Source of the DNA: Aldrovandia affinis | Lineage: Eukaryota > Chordata > Actinopteri > Notacanthiformes > Halosauridae | DNA length: 64,000 nt | Assembly: GCA_029706075.1 (NCBI GenBank) | Contig: JAINUG010000026.1 | Location: 7,618,523 to 7,682,522 of the forward strand | Direction of reading: 5' to 3' | Shown here: positions 11,901 through 22,750 of the stretch, in pieces | Layout of the letters: every line of letters starts with the position of its first letter | Numbering within the stretch: the stretch's first letter is position 1 | Made by a program: the position numbers and the translations under genes | Notes under the pieces: generated by a model | Databases searched by the model: none | The model's input: only the letters and a program-made list of their open reading frames with translations | Told to the model about the DNA's origin: nothing

Positions 11901-14900
11901 TTCTTACCTAGCACTACCCTGCAGTCAACACCATCAAGGTTCAGCACCCATGTGCTGGTGATCTTGGCTCTGTTCTCCATGTACTTTTTTAGGCTCTTGC
12001 CATTGATCTCCAAGGTGTATTCATAAGCAAATCCACTGACTGCGTCAATGTTTATTGTGGCTTTTGTTTCTGCACCCCCAACGGTGAATGTTTCTTTTCC
12101 CACAAGTTTGAACATCCAGTCCCTTCTAACCACCTCCTGTCCAAGAAGAAAAAAGACACACAAATACATGTGAATTTATATTCATATTAATTTAAACACA
12201 TTTAAATGTTAAATAACATGCATTTGCATAGAAGTGACACACCTATACAAAATATAATATTCATACATACAACAATAGAATAATTATCAATAAGCATTCA
12301 AAAAGTCTTCAAGAAGTCTCACTTCAAGTAAAGTCTCACTTTAAGTCTTTTTGAATACTGATTGATGATTATTCTATCCTTGTATGTACAGTATATGTAC
12401 GTATGAATGTTATATTTTGTATACATGTGTCACTTGTGTTTCTGGGATTTAACTACCATGAGTGCTTCCAATTGTTTGTGTTAACAGCTGATTAGGTGTG
12501 ACTGAGCTGATTGGACACATGACCTTATATACAGTGAGCACCATAATTCAGTGGACAGTGACACATTTTTTGTTATTTTGGTTCTGTACTCTGGCACTTT
12601 GAGATTGAAAGGATTACAATGACAATGAAGTGCAGACTGTCAGCTTTAATTTGAGGGCATTTTCATCCATATCGGATGAACCGTTTAGAAATTATAGAAC
12701 CTTTTGTACATAGTCCCCCCCATTTCCAGGCACCATAATTCTTTGGACAGTTTAACATAATGTAGAATAAAGTAATCATTTTTAATATTTGGTCGCACAT
12801 CATTTGCATGCAATGACTGCTTGAAGTCTGTGACGCATAGACATCACCAGACACTGGGTATCTTCCCTGGTGATGCTCTGCCAGGCCTGTACTGCAGTCA
12901 TGCTTGTTTCAGGGACTTTTTGCCTTCAGTCTCCTCTTCAGCATGTAAAATGCATGTTCAATTGGATTCAGATCCGGTGATTGACTCGGCCAGTCAAGGA
13001 TTTTCCACTTTTTGGATGTCAAAAACCCCTTCGTTGCTCTAGTAGTATGTTTCGGGTCATTGTCTTGTTGCATGATGAAGTGCCGTCCAATGAGTTTGGA
13101 GGCATTCGGTTTTATCTGAGCAGATAAAATATTTCTGTAGACTTCAGAATTCATTGTTCTACTTCTGTCTGCAGTCACATCATCGATGAAGACAAGTGAG
13201 CCCGTTCCACTGGCAGCCATACAGGCCCAAGCCATAACAACCCCTCCACCATGTTTCACGGATGATGTGGTATGCTTTGGATCATGGACATTTCCTTTCA
13301 TTCTCCACACTTTCCTCTTTCCATCACTCTGGTACATGTTAATCTTTGTCGCATCTGTCCACAAGACTTTGTTCCAGAACTCTTGGGGCTCTTTTAGGTG
13401 CTTTGTAGCAAACTGTAATCTCGCCTTTCTGTTCTTCAGGCTTATCAGTGGTTTGCATCTTGTAGTGTACCCTCTGTAGTCCTGCTGGTGTAGTCTTCTA
13501 CGTATGGTAGACTTTGACACATCCAGGAGAGTGTTTTTGATCTGCTGGGCCGTTGTCGGGGGTTTTCTTCACCATAGACAGTATTCTCCGTTCATCCACT
13601 ACAGTGGTCTTCCTCGGTCTACCGGGTCTTTTGACACAATTGAGTTCACCAGTAGTTTTTTTCTTGTTAATGATGAACCAAACTGTTGACTTGGGCATGC
13701 CCAGGGTTTTTGCAATGTTCCTGATTGATTGATTTAAATATCCATTTAAATATCTGAAAACACCTCTTGACCTAATGAAAGAGACTTCTATAGTGAGAAG
13801 TAATTCAATGATATTATAAATCTCTGTTAACTCTCTTAACTATGTCTACCGTAGCTTTCTTTTGGATAACGGAACATGCTTAACTGAGTGACTCAATTTG
13901 ATGCAATGTTCCTGATTGATTGATTTTCATTTCTGAGCCTTATTATGAATGAAAGTTGAACCCGCACACTGTGTGTAAAAAGAGGGAATATCCCAAAACA
14001 AGGCGAAGGCTCGATGTACAATTCAAAAGTATTTTAATCCATAAAAAATGAAACAGAGGATTTAAGAGACAAAAAAGACAGACGTTTTGGTCAAATGACC
14101 ATCATCAGTATTACTGAATTGTACATCGAGCCTTCGCCTTGTTTTGGGATATTCCCTCTTTTTACACACAGTGTGCGGGTTCCACTTTCATTCATATATA
14201 GTGGCTATTGCAGCTTTCAAACCTACGCACCTGGGGTTACTCCTATCCGGTTGGCGCGGCTTCACCTCTCTACAACGATTTTGAGCTTTATGATGGCCAG
14301 CTTAATTTGCATCGACACTGCTGTCTTCCTCATGTTGTCACACCCCAACAACAATCTCCAAAGGCAATTGCAACTCTTCTGCTTCTGCTCAACCGCTCTC
14401 TTCTGCATTCACTAACGACACAAATGAATACACCTGCCTAACAAAACACATCTATGAAGCCAATTCAACAAATACTTGTAGTACCTTACAATGGGGGGGA
14501 CCATGTACAAAAGGTGCTGTCATTTCTAAACGTTTCATCCGATATGGATGAAAATACCCTCAAATTACAGCTGACAGTCTGCACTTCAACCTCATTGTCA
14601 TTGTATCCTTTCAAACTCAAAGTACAGAAGCAAAATAACTAAAAATATGTCACTGTCTGAATTATGGTGCTCACTGTATGTCTTTTTCAGTTCTCTAGTT
14701 CGCTGTATGCCTCACGAAGGTCTGTTGGACCGAAATGTTGCATAAATACATTGGAAATTTGAAAGCACAACAGTGTGCAGGATATTTTTCTTCCATGCAA
14801 ATGGTAATGTTTTTCATTCTTACGCACCTGTCTTAAAAGACATTTGTTTCAGGTGTGCAAAAGCCTTCAAAAGCTTTCAGGTGTGCAAAAGTATTATTTT

Positions 14901-15496
14901 GTAAAACAACATACATTTACCAAATGTAGCTTGTGGCTTTCAATTTTGAGACAGAACATATACTAAGAATAGCAAATACTTTTTTGGTTTTGCTATGAAT
15001 GGACTAGTGTATTAGTGTATTATCGGCAGCTAGGTCCATGTTGTGTAGCACTCATGTTGGGTCAAATATGCTTCATGACCCTGATTCAATATCCATTTAA
15101 ATATCTGAAAACACCTCTTGACCTAATGAAAGAGACTTCTATAGTGAGCAGTAATTCAATGATATTATAAATCTCTGTTAACTCTCTTAACTATGTCTAC
15201 CGTAGCTTTCTTTTGGATAACGGAACATGCTTAACTGAGTGACTCAATTTCACTCACATGGCTTACAGTGCTAACCAGATACAACACGTTGTTAAGGGCA
15301 TCCATACAACAGCTTAACACTTAGTGCTTTCCTGAACAATTACAAAGGGTGGGGGGGGGGGGAGAGGACAGCACCGCCATACCTTTCCATCGATGTAAAT
15401 TACGCGTTTTCCAGTGGTGGTCCCGTGCTCAAATTCGATCCTGTGAACACCGTCGCTCAATGCCACCTCCCAAACGCCCACCAGGTCCCCAGACAT
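8950..15496 (-). CDS. faim: Fas apoptotic inhibitory molecule 1 (FAIM)
   Basis: Four - strand exons, 15383-15496, 11908-12136, 9701-9750 and 8950-9099, join with correct phases (0, 1, 0) and GT-AG borders into 180 codons plus TGA. The short mammalian form is 179 residues. Recognisable blocks in order: WEVALSDGVHRIEFEHGTT at the N-terminus, WMFKLVGKETF, ATINIDAVSGFAYEYTLEI, NGKSLKKYM, the IWCNG block, and DGTETHF..CCIKAVSSG near the end. FAIM is a soluble two-lobed beta-sandwich protein that antagonises death-receptor killing and also affects neurite outgrowth signalling and protein aggregation. The start at 15496 matches the short isoform. Just upstream, acag at 15498-15501 (read on - strand) looks like an acceptor, so 5' UTR exons probably lie near the 18-kb promoter. 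No extra N-terminal exon of the long mammalian isoform was found. Introns 2 and 3 contain most of the repeats listed here between 9.1 and 15.3 kb. Confidence 0.95.
9140..9350 (-). mobile_element. tRNA-derived SINE with L2-type 3' tail
   Basis: Read on the - strand: an A-box-like 'taatggttagggaa', a B-box-like 'ggttgcaggttcggttccc', a conserved body ('cttgagcaaggtacttaacc') and the tail 'gcgtctgctaaatgcctaaa'. The same order occurs at 31046-31270 on the other strand. The tail is shared with the L2 LINE at 15810-17245, the usual arrangement where a SINE borrows LINE machinery. It sits in the faim intron next to the last coding exon. Confidence 0.85.
9884..10251. mobile_element. Non-autonomous DNA transposon (MITE) with 12-bp terminal inverted repeats
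   Basis: The left end CAGGGTTCCCAC (9884-9895) and the right end GTGGGAACCCTG (10240-10251) are perfect inverted repeats of each other. Both flanks carry an 'aacta' word, a possible target duplication. No open frame inside. The CAGGG start suggests a hAT-like element, but the family is an inference. Confidence 0.7.
10310..10560. repeat. Probable dispersed repeat ('gtgccatgggatctt' type)
   Basis: Contains 'acacccctactctt', 'gtgccatgggatctt' and 'cgtctcatccgaag', a series of words I recognise from repeats common in fish genomes. There is no second copy in this window to confirm it. The rest of the faim intron to 11860 holds only a decayed L2/SINE tail near 11010-11060 ('ctctggataatgcatctgct'). 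Confidence 0.4.
12232..12437. mobile_element. Palindromic MITE in faim intron
   Basis: The two halves are inverted copies around a centre near 12330: 'agtgacacacctatacaaaa' at the left matches the complement of the right end ('ttttgtatacatgtgtcact'), and 'ttcaaaaagtctt' meets 'aagtctttttgaa' near the centre. The right arm has about 20 extra bases. No coding capacity. Confidence 0.65.
12909..13698 (-). pseudogene. Tc1-like transposase, frameshifted
   Basis: Two overlapping - strand frames make one transposase. The N-terminal part at 13698-13498 carries the second half of the DNA-binding region, with the GRPRKTT hook. The C-terminal part at 13520-12909 carries the catalytic domain: WTDATKINMY (first Asp), QQDNDPKHT (second Asp) and SPDLNPIEH (Glu), the DD34E pattern of Tc1. 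The frame changes between about 13500 and 13545, and upstream coding is cut by insertions at 13736 and 13945, so no full-length active protein is expected. Confidence 0.88.
13737..13899 (+). repeat. 163-bp duplicated segment inserted in the Tc1-like element (copy 1)
   Basis: Aligns to 15088-15250 over its full length with one visible difference (gtgagaag versus gtgagcag). It is flanked by an exact 25-bp duplication of Tc1 sequence at 13711-13735 and 13902-13926 (starts tgcaatgttcctgattgatt), which identifies this copy as the inserted one. Confidence 0.9.
13945..14195. mobile_element. Foldback (inverted-repeat) element, possibly Penelope-like
   Basis: The arm at 13945-14026 is matched in reverse complement by 14115-14195 over about 80 bases with few differences (shared core gcgaaggctcgatgtaca). 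The loop carries gacgttttggtcaaatgacc followed by atcatcag, which on the - strand reads CTGATGA, a 6-bp self-complementary stem and AAAAC, resembling a hammerhead ribozyme core. Hammerhead motifs are known from Penelope-like elements. Assignment to that group is inference. Sequence to about 14270 may belong to the same insertion. Confidence 0.6.
15088..15250 (+). repeat. 163-bp duplicated segment (copy 2, probable source)
   Basis: Near-identical to 13737-13899, same orientation. No target duplication is visible at its borders, so it is more likely the template than an insertion. It lies in the first faim intron between coding exons 1 and 2. Confidence 0.85.
15348..15362. repeat. Poly-G run near faim exon donor
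   Basis: Fifteen positions of almost uninterrupted G, about 20 bases inside the intron from the faim exon-1 donor (on the transcript this is a poly-C run). Length in such runs is often uncertain in assemblies. Confidence 0.7.
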
Positions 15497-15809
15497 CCTG
15501 TTGCGTTGGCAATGCTTGTAGGCGCGACAGAGAAGGGGACAAAACACCAGGGTGACTCACTTTTCAGTCGTGTCGACTTGCTTTTTGAATATATGGCACA
15601 ACATTACAGTCACACATCAATGGCGATCACTGCCACCTGCAATCACTACAGAGTGACAACCCTTCAGAGCAGGAGCAACACGCTATATTATCAGCTCGTT
15701 GTGCGCTCTCTCAGCACAAAGTGAATTAGTGTTAAGAGGCTTAATACCATCACACTAGCTATATAGGGACTAACTGTCACAAGCAATTCAAGTGTTATGT
15801 GTTCTCAAA

Positions 15810-17245
15810 CTACGAGTGGCAGAAAGGAAATGTAGAAAATCCAAATCCCCTGTGGCCCTGACTGACTTCCACAGACTCCTGGCTACTTTTTCCTCTAATC
15901 TCCTCCTCTTTTCTTCTCCAGGATTCAATCTTCTACTTCTAATCCTCGCAAAACGTATTCTACATTTTCCTATCTCCTCACCCCTTCTCCTCCCCCACCC
16001 CCCTCCTCTCTAACCGCGGATTACTTTGCATCCTTCTTTCGCCAAAAGGGCGATGACATTCGCAACTCCTTCCCCCCATCCCCTCCCGCACCTAACCCTC
16101 CCTCACCCATCTCGCTACCTAAACCTCTCACCCCCCTGTTATGCTGATGACACTCAACTCTTTCTCTCTTTCTCTCTTCCTCTCCTTCTGAGACCCAGGT
16201 CCAGGCGCGGATCTCTGCATGCCTGGCAGACATCTCTGCCTGGATGTCCACCCACCACCTTAAGCTGAACCTGGGGAAGACAGAGCTCAGGGCTCCCCAG
16301 CGAAGGGCTCCCCAATGATTGATGCTTCAATCACCGTGGAAGACTCCATAGTGTCTCCCTCCCAGTCTGCCAGGAGTCTTGGAGTGACCCTGGACGACCA
16401 GCTGTGCTTCTCGAGCCACATCGCAGCAATCACCCGGACCTGCCGATTCTCCCTCCATAACATCCGGAGGATCTGACCGAGGCCACACAACTCCTGGTCC
16501 AGACCCTGGTGATCTTACGTCTGGACTACTGCAAGTCAATGCTGGCAGGCCTACCGGCCTGTGCCATCAAGCCACTGCAAGTGGTCCAGAATGCTGCCAC
16601 ACGTCTGGTGTTCAATCAACCCAAGTTCACGCACGTCAACCCTCTACTCTCATCTCTGCACTGGCTCCCCATCACAGCACGCATTAAATTCAAATCACTG
16701 GTGCTAGCTTATCAAGCGGCTAGAGGAACTGCTCCCCCTTATCTACAGACACTCACCACACCATACACCCCAGCCAGACCCCTCCGCTCCGCCTCCAAAC
16801 TGACTGTCCCATCCCTCTGGGCGCTCGGCAGCCGCTCCTCGCGGTCTTGCCTCTTCTCTGTCCTGACCCCTCGGTGGTGGAATGATCTTCCGTACTCATA
16901 CTCGGTTAGGAACGCGGAATCACTTGTGATCTTCCGCAAGAGACTCAAGACCCACCTTATCAGACTCCACTACCACTGAATTCTGTACATCTAGCTAATT
17001 GTCATCACCACTGTCTACATGTTTATTACTGCTTTTTGTATATGTATACTTGTTTAAAACTTCCTCTAAAAAAACAAAAAAATTACTAACCGGTGTGACA
17101 GGTATGGTATGCAGCTGCCAACAACGATGTCTATGGCTGTATTACTGCACTGATCTCTTGCGCGAACAATGATTGATCACACCATGTATTAATGCACATC
17201 TTGTAAATCGCTCTGGATAAGAGCGTCTGCTAAATGCTTAAAATG
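15810..17245 (+). mobile_element. L2-type LINE, internally deleted, with 3' tail
   Basis: The + strand first reads a degraded RVAERKCRKSKSP..LTDFHRLL segment typical of the linker before L2 reverse transcriptase, then jumps to the RT active-site block CYADDTQLF at about 16140. A damaged segment including ITVEDS..SARSLGVTLDDQL follows, and then an intact 157-codon C-terminal frame at 16509-16979 (LDYCKSMLAGLPA, LHWLPITARI, PRWWNDLP, FRKRLKTHL). The 3' end carries the 'gataagagcgtctgctaaat' tail used by the SINEs here. Most of the palm and fingers are missing and there are stops, so it is inactive. Confidence 0.88.
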
Positions 17246-17874
17246 TAAACGTAAATGTTCACGACACAGTAATATGTTTTCTGTTTCTGACTTGCTAGAA
17301 ATACTACAAATAGGTCGTAATTCTTCACTACAAAAAAATATAACATACAGAGAAGAAGCCAATAAACAAGCTAGGTAGCTATACATTTACCTAGCTAATG
17401 CTGACATGCAACAGGTCAATTTTGGAGATAAATATTAACAATTATTTCCAGCTAAGAATATGAAGTGAGTTTTCCCCTCCCAAAAATGGGCGATGTGGTA
17501 ACTTGGCATCACACGATCTGCGCAATTTATGTTAGCTAACGTTAGTTAGAAAGCTTTACGACGTTAGCTAGCCTACTTTTATGGCTTGTTGCTAAGGTTT
17601 GCTAAATCGCTGAGTCTTTAATCTTTCTGATATCCGGGGAAATAAACGTGGATATTTAGATGGCTAGTAGTTATATCGGATTTTGTTTCAGGAAAAACCC
17701 ACAACAGATCTAATTGGCCATGCAACATTTGTAATAGCTAACTTAGCTAGTGTGAGCAATAACTCCAATTCTACATTAGATACAAAGCTGGCTAGCTAAA
17801 CGACGACCATTCCGCGACCACCTAGCCAGTTAGCTTTCTCGCAGTAAAACAGTATACACCACTTATAGTCTTAC
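17246..17874. other. faim upstream intron or promoter-flanking DNA
   Basis: AT-rich sequence with many GCTAGC, GTTAGC and TAACGTTA words. A good - strand splice donor (gtaaga, from ttac at 17871-17874 on +) suggests that a noncoding faim exon ends at 17875. No coding feature recognised. Confidence 0.35.
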
Positions 17875-18169
17875 CTGTCTGTTTGATGCGGATAATCCAA
17901 TACCTTTTTTTGATTCAGTTTAAATGAGAATAGCTAATGTTAACTAGGAAGCCGGCAAAGACAATATCATATTAATTAAGGGCTTTGTAGCTGTGAGAGA
18001 ACTGTCACTATGGAAACCAGTCAAAGATCACCTAGTGAACCTCTAGCAAATACCCCTGTGGCCCGTCATCACACATTCTCTTAAGCTTTGCTCTATACAA
18101 TCTTAGTCATTGTAGCACTGCAAGTGCATTTCAACAATATTTGTTTTTTAGAACTCAAATATTTGTTGA

Positions 18170-18675
18170 TTATTCGAAATAGAAGTGGAGAGGACTCCCA
18201 TGATGACGTAACGTGATATCAAAATGTCTCGCGAGACAGAAGTACAGCATTCTCAGGTTTGTTGTTTTTTTCTGTCGCGTAGAGCTGGTAATGTATGATT
18301 GGCAAAATAGTTCCACCCGGCGAATAGACCAATCAGATAAGAGTATACGCAATAAATCGTATATATAGCGTTATATGTATATAGGCTTTAGCATCTTTCT
18401 AAGTTTGTGTTCATCGGAAAATATACATTCAATCTTTCTGTACTAGCTGACAAATCGGTATATTTAAGTACAGCTTTGTAACGTCAGAATGCCCAATGCA
18501 CGTTTTATTTCATCACCTGTCAATCATACCTTTCGACCACTCAAAGTAAATATAGGCGTGGCACTTTTTCGCCTCGCCAAGCCAATTGGTGGAAATCAAA
18601 CGAATCCGTTTCCGTCTTCCTGTGCATATTAGTTTGAAAACGGAAAATGACATTTTAAAACTAACTAATTATCGC
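18170..18675. promoter_or_regulatory. Probable bidirectional faim/cep70 promoter
   Basis: Lies between the divergent genes faim (-) and cep70 (+). It has TGACGTAA (18204-18211, CRE-like), the palindrome TCTCGCGAGA (18227-18236), CCAAT boxes in opposite orientations (ATTGG 18298-18302, CCAAT 18329-18333) and an overlapping CCAAT/ATTGG at 18582-18589. A gtaagt donor at 18676 may end a noncoding first exon of cep70. TCTCGCGAGA is known from TATA-less, often bidirectional vertebrate promoters. Transcription start sites are not determined. Confidence 0.55.
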
Positions 18676-19532
18676 GTAAGTAGAAATGCAATGATTATCT
18701 AATGGAATTGTGATACCGGGAAATCAAACACAATTCAGACTAGTCAACTAATATGTTTGACACATTGCTAGCGAGGCAACGTTAGCTTAACGTACTTTTT
18801 GAAACCGAAGTGTCGTCAGGGATTCTAGATAGTAAATACAACCCGTAATTTGGCGGATGGTACAGTTACACTTCCCATCACAAATCTGTTGGATGTCATC
18901 GTTTAAAAAAAATACAAGAATTATTATGATTTTTTTATTATTGTAATTTATGTATGAGGTGGAGATCTGTGATCAAGTCACTTGTAGCTCCCCGATTTGA
19001 AAAGACTATCCTCTAGTTTTAGCAGGACAATAAAGTATCGAGCTCTAACGTTAGGTATCTAATACCTATGAACTATTTTGTATGACTATTTTAGCTAGTA
19101 ATATGCTACATAAGTTGGTTAACTTAGTGAGCTCGGCTTTGTAGCTAGTAAACTATGTTACCAAACTTGGCCTTCTCAGTCAGGGGGATTGACCTAACGT
19201 TTAGATAGGGCTAAGCAAATGGCTAAAGGTTGATTTGTGAATTATCTAAAGTTAGCGACAATTTAACGTTTACAGTTTAACGTTTATCTCACGTAAAACA
19301 CAAATTTAAAAATCCTGTCTGTTAAACAATTAGCTAGCTAGTTTGTTAGTTAAATTATTGTTGCTACCAAAACATAGCAACACAAAAGTGCTATACTAAA
19401 AATCTAATTAACGTTAGATTTACTAACGTTAGAGTAACTACTATAACATTGCAATTTGTGTAGGAGATAAGTTAACGTAACAATGACTAAATGCATTCTC
19501 GTTGTGGCTAAAGCAACCTTCTATTTCTACAG
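18676..19532 (+). other. cep70 5' intron with TAACGTTA words
   Basis: Intron between the inferred noncoding exon and the start-codon exon. It is AT-rich and dense in palindromic TAACGTTA and GCTAGC words. No transposon is recognised. Confidence 0.4.
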
Positions 19533-19546
19533 GTGGAGGAAGAGAG

Positions 19547-22500
19547 ATGGAACAGGTAACGTTAATGAACTCAAAGGTTTGTTAACTTGGATTACTGGCA
19601 AGTTGCTGAACTCTAAAGGCTGAATTCCTGCATTGATAAATGCTTTTTGTCAGCCCAGTCAGCTATAGTTTCAATAGCGGGCCTTTGTAACCTGATGCTC
19701 TTCTTCTGTTGGGCCGAGGACAGAGGGGAGTGAGAGTGGGCACACAGTCAATAATGTTAAGAGAGTGAAGCAGTTTATCCTAAGGATTGGAGGTGAACAT
19801 GATAACACAGTTGGCTATTTAGGGATTTTCTCACTCAGAATGAATGTATTATAGTTTTATCAGACAAAATAATAAATAGTCCAAAGTGAGAACGCTTAAA
19901 CCAGGAGAGATGGATAGGAAGAATGTGAATTGTGTTAAGCAGCCAAGGGAGAATACCTACGTATATTTGTGGACCTGCAGCCAATTTAAGGTAAAACTTC
20001 TCTCCACTGCAAGCAGTGCTAACATAATTTTAGGAATGAAAAATGTGTTAATATTCTGTCATTGATTAGCTTACATTTTCCATTAACATGCCGCACTCCA
20101 AGTTACTTTTCATCTCACTCAACCTTAATACATGCAAATGTTGTTGTTTTTTTCCCTCCATGTTTTGCGTTTGTTTTTCTTCAACAAGAATGTATCTTAC
20201 TCTTTTGGAGTTAGTGATGTGGATGGGTGCAGCTTCGCATTGACAAGTGACTTGAAATTCTTCAAATCAGCTGATGCGCTACTTTTATTTATTTGTAATT
20301 TTACGCAAGCCAATCCATGTGTGTAAAGAACAGCAAATCTTTGCAGAAATTTTCAAAGCAAGACTACCCTACAGCACGGTAAGTAGCCCACAGTGAGTAC
20401 ATCTATGTAAAAGTGGTAATTTGTTTCTGAATCCCTGCAGCAAGAGCAGACAGAGTGGGATGCGGTGAACCGACACCTCCAGCACCATGGCTTTAAGCCA
20501 GTCCACTTCACTGATCCTATGGAGAACAAGAACCCTGCAGGTACAGCACGTGCTTGTTTGTAACACAGATCTTCATACTTTTACTTGACAATGAAAACTA
20601 GAAAATAAATGTTGATACATGTTTGAAGCAAATTGATTGAATTATGGTGTTTAATTATATATTTGTACATTTCTTGGAAGTATTCTAAAGCCCAGGACAT
20701 GCTTGAAAAAGTCAAAGGAGTTTGATCATTCTCTACACTAAATGAAACAGTCACGAAGAGCTTAAATGCTTTACCTAAGTCCATTATAAAAATCTCTTTT
20801 TTTTTAAGGATTTTAGTGTTTTTGGAAAGGGTATTTATTTTTGCAGTCTTCAAGTTGTAAGGTTGTGGCTTTGCTATTTGAATATTTATACAGCTTATTG
20901 TACTACTATTACCATAGCAGCCTGGTGAGTTGTTGTGTTTTTTATTTTTATTTTATTTTATTATTATAATTGTTTTGCTTCAGTTGTCTCCTACACATGA
21001 TGCTACAATGGCCAATCCCATTGCACCCTGGAAGCAGTTCACTGATAAATAATTTCCCTTCAAGACTGGCAGACATATGGCTCTCAATAATCTCCTACAC
21101 CCTTCCTCTCATGTTCCAAGCCCAGCTTGATTGCTGCATATCTGCGGCATGCTCTTGAAGTCGCAATGCAGCTCATATGTACTCGTGGGTGGGCGTCGGG
21201 GGTTATGAGCATGGTGGTGAGGGGAGAATGTTTTTATTGCAGCATATGCCTCATTGTCATGTCTGTGTGTTTTGTAATTTGTACAGAGTACTCCTTATTG
21301 AAAGCATTGTTGGTGTATAATTCATGGAATTAAATGTAAATCCAGTGACTGTATATCTGTAAAGTCCTTATGACTTACCCTCTATTCATAGGGTTGTCCC
21401 AGAAGGACGGCCATCTCCTGCATATTTCGTAAATGTAAATGGTTCAAAAGGAACAGTAAACTAAACATTTTACAAATAATCATAAATGTATGAACTAGGC
21501 CTCGACGAATTGATCGTTTACACGGATATATCGGCCGACATTTGGCTTTTGGAGGGAATCTATCAGTATCTGTGTTTATGGTACTGATATGCTCCGATAG
21601 TGTATGAGTGTATGCATGTATACATTTATATTTTATATATATATATATATGTGTGTATATATGTATATATACTTAATTTGGATCTACTTGTCTGTTCATT
21701 CATTGTGTGATCTTAAAGGTAAATTGTTTATTTGACAGCTCATTTTAAAATAAATTTAGAATGAATTAATTTCAATTAATTAAATGATTTTTGAGAGAAT
21801 GTAGTTCTCTATCTAAGTTCAGCTATTGAAAATATAATAAAATATAAATTAAGAGTGATTTGAAAACTGTAGTGCTGTAGTATCTACCCATAACCCATTT
21901 TTCACTGGCTCTCAGATTTAGTTCTTCTGGAGAAGAAGTCTGCCTCCGAGATCAGGCTGATGCTGAAGATGATGGTGACGGATTCTGAGAGGAGACAAGC
22001 CCTGATCCAGGAGCTTATCCAGTCCAACAACCAATTAAAGTAAAACCCTCGTCCTTCTGTCCTCTCCGCCTGTCCATTTGAGTGCTATGCTAATGTGTTC
22101 TTTAAATATCGGTGGTGTGCAAAAGTAGATTAATGCATAAAAAATAGGTCAGTAGGTATAACTTATTGCTTTGGGAATGTCAGACTCAGCCCATTCCCTC
22201 AAGTGTGCTGAATCACCATTATATTGAATTATGTAGATTGTCCCCTGTATGCAAGGAACCTAGGGTCCCCATCAGTCTATTGTTTCAGGATGCGAGGAGA
22301 CCCCTCCTTTGTTCTGGCTGTTGTGTTGGCCATCTGCTGTCACACAATACTCCTTATGAAGATGAGGAGCACAGCTTGCCCATGCATGACTGAATGATCT
22401 CACCTGTCACTATGGGCAGATTCAGACCCCGAGCACTGAACCCAGATCAATTTCAACGTTTTTCCATATACATTTATTGGTTAGGTTTGGGGTTGGGTGA

Positions 22501-22710
22501 GCAGGACCAGGAACTGTAGTTGTGGGACAGAATGTACATTAAGGCTGTCAGCTTTTAATGTAAAATGTCACCCTCACTTGGCAAGCCTAGTAGTTGCGAA
22601 TGTACCTGGTAATATCAAAGGTAGTACCGTACCTGCTGACTTGTGCAGATTTTGAATCTGCATTCCAACACCAGTTTCAAAGATGAATGGGGAGATTCAC
22701 TATTAAATAC

Positions 22711-22750
<40 letters not shown>

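Larger units (their letters stand above)
12532..14676 (-). mobile_element. Tc1/mariner-like transposon with long inverted repeats, interrupted by two insertions
   Basis: Both ends start cagtgagcaccataattcag (right end inverted) and are flanked by TA (12530-12531 and 14677-14678), the Tc1 target duplication. The terminal repeats extend about 190-200 bases inward. The - strand encodes a Tc1 transposase (separate entry). A 163-bp duplicated segment and a foldback element have inserted near the 5' end of the transposase gene, and together they account for about 500 bases of its length. Confidence 0.9.

Noticed and set aside
16026-16268. Separate protein gene in the L2 region
   Set aside because: CYADDTQLF is the reverse transcriptase active site of the LINE. 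The surrounding proline/serine-rich frame is degraded LINE linker.
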